A stretch of 64,000 bases of DNA from the NCBI GenBank assembly GCA_024305405.1, contig JAKNDB010000066.1, positions 310,001 through 374,000 on the forward strand. The letters are read 5' to 3'. The translations under genes and the position numbers were made by a program. A model generated the notes under the pieces. It searched no databases, had not been told where the DNA came from, and saw nothing but the letters and a program-made list of their open reading frames with translations. This document shows, piece by piece, positions 1 to 13,864 of the stretch. Positions within the stretch are counted from its first letter, which is position 1, and the number at the start of each line of letters is the position of its first letter. Source of the DNA: Dirofilaria immitis. Lineage: Eukaryota > Nematoda > Chromadorea > Rhabditida > Onchocercidae.

Positions 1-1853
1 TGAATTCGCCGAGTAATCATCGATCAAAAAATAGTTTCATATGAATTGCATGATAACAAAATATTGCTTATCATATAAAAATTAAATTAATTATCATTTC
101 ATTAAAAAGCATTCTTTAATTAATGCATTAAATAACAATTCTTTATCATTTTGAAAGCAATAAGTTGCAAAATGTTACAGTATCTTCTACACTCATTTCA
201 TAGTTTGTACGATGTTACAGTATTCTTTTACATTCATTTCATAGTTCTGTTATTATGGTCAGTTCACCGTACAAAAAAAAAACAATTGAAATATCAATTG
301 TTTTCTAATAATCAAAGCAGTGCTAAAAGTAATGAACAACAGACGCTATCAGTATGGTAATTTATCAATTAAAAGTTTGAGTTATGATTATTTTCATTTG
401 ATAAATTTTACAATCATAACTTTTGCTAAGTTGAATTTCAATAACATTATTTTATCAAGCTTATCAACAGCTGAAATACTAATAAAATAATGATATATAA
501 GGCGTAGATTTTTTAAATTTCATATATCTCAATACTTAGCTTATCCTATGATTCATGAATAGTAGATATGTAGCAAAGAATACGGTATTTTTAAAAATTT
601 TTTACAACGCAACATCGAAATTTAAATAAGTAATTAAAATAAAACTAATTTTTTAAATCATATTATCTTTCTTCTATATTTCCCTTATCTTTTATCATTC
701 ATTGTGTACAACCATTGTTATGTGATACGAATTATAAGTATAATAATTATTTATCATTTCAATTCTTCATTCCTTTTTACAATCATTCTTATCTATCATT
801 TTCAATCAAAAGGAACTTATCATCTCTTTGTTAGATTAAGCTCAATCCTGAAAATGTTTCAGTGTTTAAAAGATATATGAAAAATGGATAATTATTTAGA
901 TTTCTTAATTATAACTTACATTAATAAATGATACCTTAGAATTTATAGAAATAAATAAATAAATGAATATTTGAATTTGATTTTAAAAAGCTAATGAAAA
1001 ATAAGACAAAAAAATTTATTAGTACTTTTATGAGATCATATCAAAATGAATTGTTTTTATTGGCTTAATAGGCTAAGATTCATCATTAAAACATTATATT
1101 ATTGTTGTATTTAAACTTCTTGAACTTTTTCATCATCTTAAAAATCAAATAAAATCATCGAATGAAAATATATTTACAAATCATAGAATATAAATTAAAC
1201 AATATTTTTATTTCTTGACAAAGAATGAGTAAAAGTTAGAAAAAAAGTTCAGAATTCTTTGTCTCAATTAAATAAAGTCGAAAGGCTCCGAAATATCAAT
1301 GTCATTTAATATTTTATGATAAAAATCATTCTAGATTGAATATAAAATTATCAACTGATAATTTTGTTATGTTTTTAAATTAAGCATTTGCTTTATATTT
1401 TTAAATAATTTTACGATATAATTTTGATTTAATAAGTATGATGAGGTATTGATTATAATTTGCGAAATATGGATGGATCATACTGAAGTGTATAGAATAT
1501 AATCAATTGTTTAAATTAAGCTTCGTCTTTAGATTTAAGCCTTCTGATTCAATCTTCCTTCTAATTCAAGTCTTCTGATTCAAACCCTAAATAAAATATT
1601 ATACATATTATGATGAAAATTAAATTGAGGTAAATTTCATAAATCAATTTTGAAATTTAAGACTTTCCGACAATGCACTACTAATGATACTTACTATTCG
1701 AAGCGACGATGATAATGAGATTGACGCAGATATATTCTGCATTCGTAATCCAATTAATTTGTCAGATAATTTCTCTCCTATTCCATCCCCTTTCTCTGTA
1801 CTCAACACCTTCTAATATTCATTTAAATAAGATGGACAATGACTTGCCTTATG

Positions 1854-2054
<201 letters not shown>

Positions 2055-2242
2055 ATCCTTCTCTTGTCCACTTTTTTCCTTAGATATATGTGATCAATCT
2101 CCAAATAATAAATGTCCAATGATTTATATATTTCATCAAATAATATTTGCTTTTATTAATGGAATTATTATATTTAAATTATTTGACATATATTTGTTTA
2201 AATATGAAATTATTTTTAAAATATCTTTATTATTCTATTATT

Positions 2243-2275
<33 letters not shown>

Positions 2276-2922
2276 CTTATTATTATTATTATTCATGTTA
2301 TCATCTAATAGATATCCTCCTTATTCATTTATCATATCTTTGTTTTTTTTTTTACATAATCAAAAATAAAAATAATATTTTCATCCTTCTTTTTTTATCA
2401 TTGATAATATCAGAAATTATAATAAATGAATTGAAACGAAAAGAGATCGATTAAAAAGATAAATATAAAGATATCGATATACTTTTATAAATAATTTATA
2501 CTATAAAATTAATAGAAAAATGAGGTGAATAAATGAATTGAGTGACATTTTAATCATCGAATAAACGAAGTGGAATAATTTGATGATAGCTATCATTTCA
2601 ATCTATCCTCAAAATGATTTTTTTTTCAATGATAAAATTAAGTTCTATTTAAAGAAATATAATCGAATTAAATAACTAAAAGCAATATCTCAATCTTGAT
2701 CTCGATCTTAATCTCGACATCTTCAAAATGTTATCCATTCAATGATAAAACTATATGCTTTAATTTAAATTGCATCTATCGACTTTTTACGTTTACTAAT
2801 ATTGTTAGTTATAAAAAGTATTTAAATGCATTTGATTTATTTGAAGAATATTATTGCAAGATATAACTAAATTTTTATTTTATACTATCTTTTTAAAATT
2901 CCCTCTTCCCTTCTCTCTCTCT

Positions 2923-2951
2923 ACCTCACTCTCTCTCTCTCTCTCTCTCTC
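2923..2951. repeat. (CT)n-rich microsatellite
   Basis: Pyrimidine tract of CT dinucleotides with minor interruptions in intergenic DNA. No coding or regulatory role is visible. Confidence 0.8.
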
Positions 2952-4215
2952 CTATTTTTTATCTTCATTTCTATCAATTTAAAAGCATTGAAGAATAAAC
3001 CAATTGATACTGACATATAATTAAACAAACTCTTCTATACTTTAACCGACCGATATGTCCATTTCAGGCTTTATCCTTTCAACACCTTTTTCCGTCATTT
3101 TGTTATATAATCAAACATCTGCCGTTATTATTTTTTTTTCTTTTATTCTTTCTGCAACCAAACAAAATTTGTAATTTATTTGTTATCATTGATGAAATCA
3201 TTACTGATAAATAGATCATCGATGATAAGTTTTTCAAAGATATATCAAATCAATTAATTTCAAATTTTACTTACTAAAATAAAATTTATATAATTGCATG
3301 ACTTTATCTCTTGTATATTAAGTTTTAGAAAAATTTAATCGAATATATTTTGTGATAATATATATTATAATAATGAACATGATCATTCACTATCATTAGG
3401 ATATCATCCAATTATTCTATTATCAGAAATATTACTTAGTTAAAAAAGTTAGGATATTTTCACTTATAATATATAACTTTGCATAATTTTGATTGATTCG
3501 TTTATTTCAAACAAAATCACCTTTCCGATCAATGAAGTATTTTCTGAAGGATAATGGATTCAATGTCATTTCCATCTTTCCTTTTTAATTTTGATTCAGA
3601 AGGAAAGTTAGACAGGCAGAGAGATTTACTGGAAATGTGTAAGAAAATTGTCCAGTATAATAGCCAAGGAAAAGCTTTCATATTACTATCATAGAATTAT
3701 GAAGTGGCCTCTATTCTTGGATTGTCTGGCTACGCTGGACATTTGGCCTCATTTAAATGGCATCGCTGAACTAAATTGCTTAGACAGTATTTGCGACTAA
3801 TTTTATATGACATTTTTTTAGCTTTGAGTTTTTTGAACTTTGAACTCTTCGTTTTTTTAATACATATATATACATATTTTTCTTTCTAATAATTCTTCTA
3901 ATTCAAATAAACGATGCGATTCATAAAATCTCAAATCATTTATTTTCGACTAATATGACTAACATGATGCAAAGTTTGTTGCCAATTAATTATTGATGAA
4001 GTTTATGATAATATAAAACTTTTACAAGTCAATATATGATAAGTATTAACCATTTCTGATAATGAAATGATATAAATGTATAGTTACTCTGAATCAATCA
4101 TTTCAGATATGTATGAAATCACGTCGACGTTATTCAGATATCACTATTATCAACAATTTTCTTTATCATAGCATCTGTTGAATTCCTCCCATTCTTATTC
4201 ATTGGATGCACTGCT

Positions 4216-7200
4216 ATGCTTCTTGCATTCTCATATATTATTTCAATTTTATTTGAACTTATCAATCGAACCATTTCTGCTACTGATAAAACTGATCCGC
4301 CAATCAGTAATCTATCGCAAGGACTTATTTTTCCTCGAGAAGTTTTACTCTTCACTGCGGTGTCTTTTATATTCCTCGAGCAAGTTTCCTTCGGATTCGT
4401 TATATGAATCGTTCCTTTGCTCATTAAATGCAATGGGAAATGCAATATTTCCATGTCGATGTTTTGGATTTCCATCTGATCATTATGAATTGATAATTGA
4501 TAATACTCCGATACTCAAATTTTCGGTTATTGTTGGTAAAAATTCTGGAAAATTCCAGAAAATCCAATTATTTGTCAACCGTTGGTGATAGAATTCGATT
4601 CTAATATTCTATGTAACGAATTAAATTTGTCGTTACTTTTACAGTACGCTCCATCTACAGTAAATGATAGAAAGATCGATAATTTGAAATTTAAAAATGA
4701 AACTGAAATGCCATTGGAAAAAAAGTAATAATTAATTGTCGTTATTTATGCTTTCCAGGAATTTATAGAATTACTGTAATAAATTCTGGATGGATGATAC
4801 AGGTTAGTATGATTACTTCTTATTTGCATTATCACTTGATTTTCTTTTTCTTTAGAATCAATTAATCATATTTTTGAAAGATAATTAGGAATTTATAACA
4901 ATGATTTTATATTACTGTAATTTATTTACCAATATATCGTAATATTTTATTGATATATTTGATGATTGATTGCATTAACATAAGTAATTATACATACCAA
5001 TGTAAATATTTCTTTTAAAATTTTATAAATGAACTTTTCGGAAGATTTTGTTCAATTATTTTATCTTAATGCTATGTATGGAACTAAAATAATAATTAAG
5101 CAATTTAATATATTTTTATAAATTAATTATTTTCTGATTTGATTATCATTATTGATTGCTTAATATCAGTATTAAAGTTTTATTCTTCTTATTCAGAATT
5201 GAAGCATTTTTTATTTACAAATTTTATAAATAATTTTATGGCTAGCAAAGAATTCATTCTTTGGCTAATTAAAAACTTTCATTTTATTTTATTTTCTTTC
5301 TTTTTATTCACTTAAAAAAAAAAAAAACATTTTGTTGTAAAAGAAATAAGTAATTTAATAGACATGCGATATACTTTCATTTATTGAATATTCTCGAAGA
5401 AAAAAAAAGAGAAATGAAAAAAATATGCATTTTATTGATAAGATATTATCATTAGATATGTCCATTGAGGATAGATTAGTAAAATAACTATTAAATAGCC
5501 TGAATTGTTGAATATCAAAAAAAAATGCAATAATATTGCTAAAATTATAAAGATATTTTTCTATTTTTAATTTTTTGATAATCATTGAAATGATTAATTT
5601 TTCATCTTTTCCAATTATAAATATCTTTTGAAAAATTATTATTTAATATTTTACAAAATTACTTATTATTATTGAAATAATTTTTTTTCTTTTTAATTAT
5701 CACTATAATCATATTACAGATAATTGAAATGATTAGATTACATCAAACAAATGAAATTTCAATAAATCTGCCAAGATCGTATATTTTTCCTCATTGTTTC
5801 GATTATTTGAAAATAACTTGGACCAATTTATCATGTCCAATGAAGGATTTAGAATTTAAATTGCGTATATTTGCTGTTCCGGAAGGTGCCAATTTTGAGC
5901 GATCATATTATATGGAAGAATATGATATTGGTTAGTGATTAGTGATGATTAGCTTATCGAGAATTCAATCAAATTTAAAAATTTCAATGCTTTCAATACT
6001 CTCTTCCATTTCGATTCTCTTTATGAATAATTTAAAATTATCCGAATAAATAGATCAGTCTTAATTCTATGCAAATTTAATTCTATCACAGATCACAGAT
6101 CATATAAAAATTACACGAATATAAACAACAGCAGCAATAACAACAACAACAACAACAATAACAATAACACATATTTAATCTATGATTAAATATGTGTTAT
6201 TTAAATTTTATATAAAAGTAAATTGATTAGCAAAAGATTTGAAATGTTATCAATTCTTTCTTTAATGGAAATTTAGAGATTAATTCTTCTAAAAGTATTG
6301 ATTTCCAACAAGTAAAATCCATAAAATGCGGCATTTATTGCATCGTGCTGGAGCTAAAAATGGAACAAAGAATTGAGGAAAGGTATAGCATAGTCTCGAG
6401 AAGGAGTATATTTCAATAAAATGACTAAACTTCAATTTTACTCATTCAAAAATAATATAATTTCAACAGATAAAAAAAAGCTTTTACTAATTCTTTTCAT
6501 TTCTTTTGATTAAGTTTTGATATATTATCCGGTAATTAGAACGGAATCGATCACGGATTGCTACAATCGATTTACTCTTCTCTTCCTAAAAATCCTTTTC
6601 TATCCAACTTTTTAATCTTTGAACTTTTTTAATATACAATTATCAATCGAAATATAATTGATATTTGATAAATGAATATATCAATTTAAATAAACAAATA
6701 AAATATTAAACAATTTAATTTTGCTTATTTTTTCTTTTAAATTCTTTTCTAAATTATTAATATTTAAATTTATGTAATTTTATCAAAATCTTTGCTTAAT
6801 TACTTACAATTGGCAATTTGCCAAATTATTTAAAATTGAAAAATATGTAAATTAAAAGAGATATAAATAAATGAAAAGATTAAAAGATATTTAAAATAGC
6901 CTATGCAATTTTATTCGTTCATTTAAAATATTTTTTAATTACAATAAATAAATATTTTAGAAAAGATTAATTAATTTTATCATTTAAGAGTTATCACAGC
7001 AAGCACTCGAATTGCCATGTTATCAATTCGATATCATTTATGCACAATTTTGCTTTCAAATAGTATCTGTGCAAAAATTCACCGCACGATTTAGCAAATG
7101 GGCACAACAATGCGTCTATACTGAAAATTGTTCGTTTTTGTTAAATTATTATAATTTATCATTTCTTTTAACTTATTGATTAGAATATCATTTCTTTTAA

Positions 7201-10200
7201 CTTATTGATTAGGATATGATAACGGATAAACTTCCTTTTCTACAAATATTATTAATTGGCCTCATTAGTCATTGGATGAAAAAAAAATGATTTTATTAAT
7301 GATTATATTTTATCAATAAATTATTAATCACTTCATTTATGATTAAAACATGGCCTTGTTTACTCATCTAAAGATCATTTTCTTTACATTTCAAAATATT
7401 CATTCATTTCAGTATTATATGTAATTATTTGCTTATTTGTTATTTATTCCAATTAGAATTATTATTATCCATCGATAAATGTAGCAATTTCCAATTATTG
7501 TATTGATATTGAACGATCGCTATATATATATATATATATATAAGCTTCATTAGTTACTTTCAATAGCAACTTAATTAAAGTAAAGCAATTGTTTACATAC
7601 TATCTTTGCCATATATGATTACCTTTACATTTCTATTTTATTATTATTTCCTTTATTAATTATTTAAATTTAATAAATATTCTATTCTTATTCATAGAAT
7701 AATATTCCATCCATTCTTATATTTTACTATACATATAATAATTATATAAAAGTTTGATAATCTATAAGTGTAAGTATATTTTACAAGTATAAAATGCAAT
7801 TTAATCCATTACAATTAGTTTATATCAAATAATATTTTAAGATAAATTTTTACAATTAAAATAATCTTTTAGCATTTAAAATTTTTATCTAAAAATCATA
7901 TCATTTTCTATTGCTATAAATAAATTGAAGAAAAAAAATGAAAGTTTAAATGATAGATGAAAAAGAAAGCATTAATGCTTGGAATAGATTTAATGAGTGT
8001 TAACTAAAATTAAATTAATTCAATTATCAATGATAAATGATAAATCAAACTGTTAGTTTACTAATAATGTTAATAACTACTGTAAAGATAAGAAAACTTT
8101 ATTACTTTAAAAGAAAGAATTTTAATTGAAATACAAAAAATAATTTATAATAATTTTTGTTTAATTTAATAATAATAATAATTAATATCGAATAATTAAT
8201 AAAAGATATTTAAATTAAACTTTATTTCATTTATATTATGCAAATTTCAAAAATCAAAATTTTAAAATTATCATTTTAATCTAAAAAAAAAGGTATTTAT
8301 AGCTTTAATATTTATTTATCAATGTATTATCAGTAATGCGGAGAAAAGAATAATTTTAGAAAGAATTTCTATTTAAACAAGTAATACTACTTTGCATGTT
8401 TCAAATAGATTAATAAAACATAATTAAATATGATAAGAGAAGATAGCGTGACTGATAGAAGTGAATTATTTCGTGTAAATTAACCAAACTGAGAAATCAA
8501 CCTACTTGCAATTTCAATTATAATTAGATAGAACTTAAGTACTAATATACTTAAATAGAGCACGAGTACATTTTCTCCTCTCTTACACTCGATATCAATA
8601 TAGGATAGAGAGAGATTCATATTTATTATTGAACATTTAATAAATAACAAATGATATTTGATGATATTATGCTATTCTCTCTATCATATCTTATCTTATC
8701 ATTATTTTGAAAATTAGAAAAAATCTAATCATTTTAAGTTACAGTAAAATTAAACAATACTCGAATGATTCATCGGGATATAATTAATTTTAAAAGAATT
8801 AAATAATAAAATTAACTTTCTGGAAATTTCAAGTTTTCTCAAAAATTTTCAACGAAAAAATCTGATTAACAGATAGATATAATCAATTGAATATTTAAAT
8901 TTCCATCTTAAATATCACTGACTATTGATTACTTTATATGGTATTCTAATTCTTCAAATTATGCAAATTTTTATATTTTAATATGACACATTATATTCTC
9001 GAATTGATTAATATTTTGTTTGTTTACAATAAATGTAGGGTTAATCGATAATTATTGAAAGTTTTAACTGCAAATTCTCGAACATATCTTTAATTAAAAG
9101 TTAACGCTGCAAATTTATTTATTAATGTGTAAAGATGCATAGGCTTGTAATCTATTCATATGAATTCATGAGGTACTATTGGCCTAATAAGACTAGGCTA
9201 AAAGAATTTAGTGAAGCACACACATACACAGATGATCATTGATTTGGAAAAGATATATTCAAGAATTCTCGATATCCAATGAAAAGATATATAAGAAATA
9301 GGGAAGTAGTGCATTGGTGTAGTCCGAGTCATTATAGTTCAAGCCAAGAAAAGACTAAGAAAAGACAAGCGAACATATGGCCAATGGAAGCAATTATACG
9401 CTTTATTGTTTCCATTCAATGGTTTTATAGAAAATCGTCATTGCATGGACAATAGATAAGAATAATTATTATTAATGATAGATGATGAATAAAGAAGTTG
9501 TTCAGCAACAAGAGAGAATCTCGAAGAGCTTTTCCATATTCCTCTTGGCAAAAGCTTGTTTCTCGATTATAATCATCACTATATTAGTCAAGATGATACT
9601 TAACCATTCATGAAAATTGCTATGAAAAAATATCATAAAAACTAAAGGCCTTTTACCGGAGACATTGATAATTGATGTATGCAACGACATGTTCATTAGA
9701 AAGTATGAATGTCGAGAAATTGAGGTACATTGATGCTAACAAGCAATATCGGCTTTTTCAATTGAGTTCAATGAAATCTGAAATTTCACAGTCCGATAGA
9801 CGGATTCTAATTGAGGAATCTATTGGATGATTTAAATGAATCGATTGCATATTATTACAATACATAATGATCTCTTTTTCATTTCATTTTATTTCTCAAA
9901 TAAATAACATCATTTCAGTAGGACAAGTTGAAGGTGGTTGGCGAGATTGGTCCGCATGGAGTTTATGTTCCGCGAGTTGTGGATACGGTCTACAACGACG
10001 ATGGCGCTTATGCGATTCACCTATTCCTCAAAATGGCGGAAACTTATGCGTGGGCAATTTCGTCGAGTTTTTAGATTGCGATGCTGGCAATTGTACAGGT
10101 AAAAATTTTCTTGTCAATTCTGAAAATACTGACTTTAATAGTAGGAAATAAACGATTGCTAAAATTAAACAGAATTATTGGTTGAAATTCTGAATCTTCC

Positions 10201-11944
10201 AGAATCTACAGCTATAACCGTTGCTACAAATGATACATTATGCGTTTGTGGATGCCTTATCAGCCATATAGCTGGAAGATTTTTCGCTCGAACATGTAAG
10301 GAAATTACGGATTGGACGTTGAAATCTCACGGACAATTTCTGCATTTAAGATTAAAGTATCATTCGACAAATAGCGAATTTGGACTTGGCATTTACCGTG
10401 GTTTAGAGAAAGAAGTAGGTTTAGTTCTATAAAAGTTTATTATTCGACAATTCATCACAAAAAAAAATTTTTTTTCATAATATTTCGATTTTATATGTTA
10501 GTTTCAGGAATGTTAGTTTCAGGAATTAGTTTACGATTCCAGAATGAATATTCTTAAAACTAGTTTACAGTTCACTTCCGACGATTATTTTATTATTTCA
10601 CTTCTGAAAATGAATAACTCATCAAACATGAATTCAGGAGTAGAAATAAGTTTTGAATGGAGAAATGGTTAGTTATCATATGATATTATTCTATTCTACA
10701 GTATCGCCAAAATAAGTTAACAAATATGGAAATTAATTAATTCAGAAAATTCATTCCGAACGATTTTCAAATTTTATAAACTCAAATTTTTATTATTATC
10801 ATTCTTTAATTTAATGATTGATATATTCATACTCATTTGGATCATAAAATCTTAGCTGAAGTAATATATTATATTTGATGATACGTTTATAAAATGATTT
10901 TTATTACAGCAAGCGGTGAAATGTTATCACCAATTACAATACTGAAACTATCACATATTTGCATTTTTGCCATCGTAATTTATCACTCTTATTATCAAGC
11001 CTTATCATTATTTTAATCATATCTCTTCCACCACTTCTTTGTTCATATGCTACCATATTAGCTATTCAAAAGCGAAATGGAAACGAAATCGACGATTAAG
11101 AATTAGCAATTTATCGGAGGAGCCCAGGTATCTTAGTCATCTACGAATTTCTATTACGTTTAACATTTCACCTTTCAGATAGCTTGCAATAACCTATAAT
11201 GATATTTATGTGATTAAGTATAGCTTTGCTTATCAATAAGCTCACAACTAATACTTAAGATTTATTAATATTTATTTTAGACCTAATCTCAGTATGATAC
11301 AATCTGGACAGACAGATACTACGGAAATTAGATCAAATAGAACTGTTATTACCAAACGTTCTATTGGTATACAACTTTCAGCAGCATCAACTCCACGTTT
11401 CCCCGTGATAAAGGTTAAAATTTATGAAATTCAGAGCTTTCTAGCTCTGAATATTATCTACGAAATTTTTAAATTTTAAGAATTTAAAACCAAAAAAATA
11501 GAAATTGAAATATTCGATAAAAGTTCATAATTATCGGAAGATGCCATTGTGAATAGCCGAATTAATTTTCAACCATATCATAATTTGTCTAAGTTTTTAA
11601 ATTAATTTAACAGATTTGATCTTTTCATCTAATTGGCTTGAAAATGTTGATAATTTTGCTTTTAAAATATAATCTTATCTTTATTTTCAGTAATATTATG
11701 TTCTCGAACAACTAATTCACCACAAATGACACCACGTAATGATGATCATTCATCATTATCATTCAATACTGATCATGATTTGGAGTATGATTATTATGAA
11801 CCAGCTGTACCGGGTTCATTCCTTACATCCTCTATCAATTTCTATTCTGATATTGATATTGAACAAATCATAGGCAGTTCAGATCTTTCTTACAGTCTGA
11901 TATCGAAACATGATGCTCATACACAAATCAATGATAATATATGA
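4216..11944 (+). CDS. Single-pass membrane protein with one thrombospondin type 1 repeat
   Basis: Exons traced: N-terminal exon ending 4535, then 4759-4802, 5720-5930, 9919-10098, 10173-10418, 10910-11127, 11281-11413 and 11691-11944 (stop). The start is uncertain: ATG 4216 opens a hydrophobic signal-like segment, but one frame change is needed before 4535. Exon 9919-10098 encodes a thrombospondin type 1 repeat with the C-mannosylation motif WRDWSAWSLC, then CSASCGYG and paired cysteines. The next exon has a cysteine-rich stretch and LHLRLKYHS..FGLGIYRG, faintly CUB-like. Exon 10910-11127 encodes the membrane span (LSLLLSSLIIILIISLPPLL) followed by the basic stop-transfer KWKRNRRLR. The C-terminal exons give an acidic, Ser-rich cytoplasmic tail. 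Three one-base additions (near 10966, 11070, 11401) restore both frame and splice phase. The architecture suggests a cell-surface guidance or adhesion receptor. C. elegans MIG-21 is a possible relative, but I cannot show it. Confidence 0.72.
6163..6201. repeat. Perfect 18-bp inverted repeat with 3-nt loop
   Basis: The arms 6163-6180 and 6184-6201 are exact reverse complements, separated by TAT. The hairpin lies in the long intron 5931-9918 of the thrombospondin-repeat gene, right after an AAC/AAT-rich tract. It could be a microRNA-like or cruciform element, but the arms are shorter than a normal pre-miRNA. Confidence 0.9.
7158..7212. repeat. Tandem duplication, 29-bp period, two copies
   Basis: A 26-nt core starting ATCATTTCTTTTAACTTATT is present at 7158-7183 and again at 7187-7212 without change. 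It lies inside an intron. Confidence 0.9.
7521..7542. repeat. (TA)11 dinucleotide microsatellite
   Basis: Eleven perfect TA units in the long intron of the thrombospondin-repeat gene. Confidence 0.95.
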
Positions 11945-13864
11945 TAATCTCATCAAATCTATGAAACCTGTTTTTTTGCTTTTGCAATTTCTTATCACTT
12001 TGCTTCATTTTCAATAATAATAGAACTTTTAGAAAAGCGAATAATTAAAAGGCATTTAGCTAATAATATTATCGAATATCTATGAAAATGTTAGAAATAT
12101 GGTTTAATTACTTCGTTTAATTTTAATTTATGTAACATGTCATTACTATATCGTTATCATTGATATTGATAACAATTTATAAACTAATTACCTTGGTTGA
12201 ATTGGTTATTATAGCAATCGAAATTCATGTGCATTAAAATTTCTTTTTGAAAATCTTGAATGATTGATTTCGCTAGAAGAGATCATTGATATGAACAAGA
12301 TACGATTAATCTATTTTCTGTCCAGAAAAAGTGATATTATCACAATAATCAATCTAAACAATTAATTGTTAATTATATTAGCAAACAAAGCAAATTATGA
12401 TTTAATTTCTGTTCAATTCTTGTCCGATATGAAATTTTTATAAATTACAAATAATTTTTGATGGTAGTGCTGTTCATATGATTGTTCATATGATAAGGAA
12501 TTTTATATTGGAAGCAAAAAAAGTCTCTTAAAATATAAAAATATTTATGACAGGAAATGAATATTGCCTACTATATTCCATAAATTATTAATATCATAAT
12601 TTGATAAGATAAAACAATATAACAATAATAATTATTGTTCCTGTAGTAACTAATTATTATTGTTTTTCTCCTCCTCGATATATTTCGATAGATATATTCT
12701 GTAGTAAAATTAATTTAAATTCTCGACTTATTAAGTTATTCTTAATTTGTCTATTATTTACATACTTATTCCAGTCATTTACTATTATTAGAAATCCTAT
12801 TATCCTGAATTAGATAGCCAAAAATAAGGAAATGTAGAGCGGACAAATCGAAAAGAATCTAAAATAGTCAGAAGAGTTCACAATGAGATCTTATGCTTCA
12901 ACGAGAATATTTGAATTGCTTTGGATATCCCAATGTAATAACGTTAACTTCGATTATTCAATTTTAGAAATCAACCAGGTAGTTTGATCATAGAACTATG
13001 GTAAAAAAAAGCATGGAACTATGGTAAAAAAAAGTTGAAATATAAATGTGAAAATGTGCTTCGACGGTTGATTGCCTCTACGAATGGATTCTATTCCGTA
13101 CTGATTTTAATCATTCAACTTCAGGCGTCTAGGTATCAATTAAAAAGATATCCATGGCAGTTTTCCAATTAATTAATCAATAATTACTGTATGATATAGA
13201 TTTGCCATTTCTTTGTAGCATTTCCAAAATTTAAAACACAATTTTGCCGGTACTATTATAAATAAGAAAGTTTTAAAAGTATATGAAGCATATATGTCTC
13301 ATAACCAACTTAAATTTATTAAAATTTCAGGAATAAATCTTGAAAAAACACAAAACTTGAGATCGTAATAGTTATGAGCATGAAAAAATAACAATGTGAA
13401 GATATACACACACAGAAAATACAATAAGACTTTTTAATTTAAACAGAACCATCAATTTAATATTATGCAAAATACTGAACTAATCTTTTTATTCAGTAAA
13501 TTCATTCTTTTATCATCTAATTTATTGCGTGCTTAAATCAAACAGTAACAGATTAATCAGTGATTTCTTATTTACTTTAATATTTCAATGAAATGATGCT
13601 GTAGTAATGATAGTTATTATGAAAAGAGAATTACTTTTACTAGGACGTACTGGTTTTATTATATTGAAATTCTCAATATATACATGGTACATATTTTCTA
13701 ATGATTCTGATTATTTTGAGCAATAAAAACATATAAAATTTAAGATAATAATCTTTTAATATCAATTCAGAATGAAAATTAAAAATATACATTGACAAGA
13801 ATCAATACAATACAACGGCTCAGGATAGTACACTCTTGAATGAACATAAATTTTCATCCGCAAT
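11945..13864. other. Intergenic space between convergent 3' ends
   Basis: Lies between the stop of the plus-strand thrombospondin-repeat gene and the stop of minus-strand INTS2. It should contain both 3' UTRs. No exon-like frame was found. A short direct repeat (GAACTATGGTAAAAAAAA, twice) sits near 12986-13033. Confidence 0.6.

Noticed and set aside
9502..9696. Minus-strand open frame inside the long thrombospondin-repeat gene intron
   Set aside because: Hydrophobic, short, without splice sites or recognisable motif.
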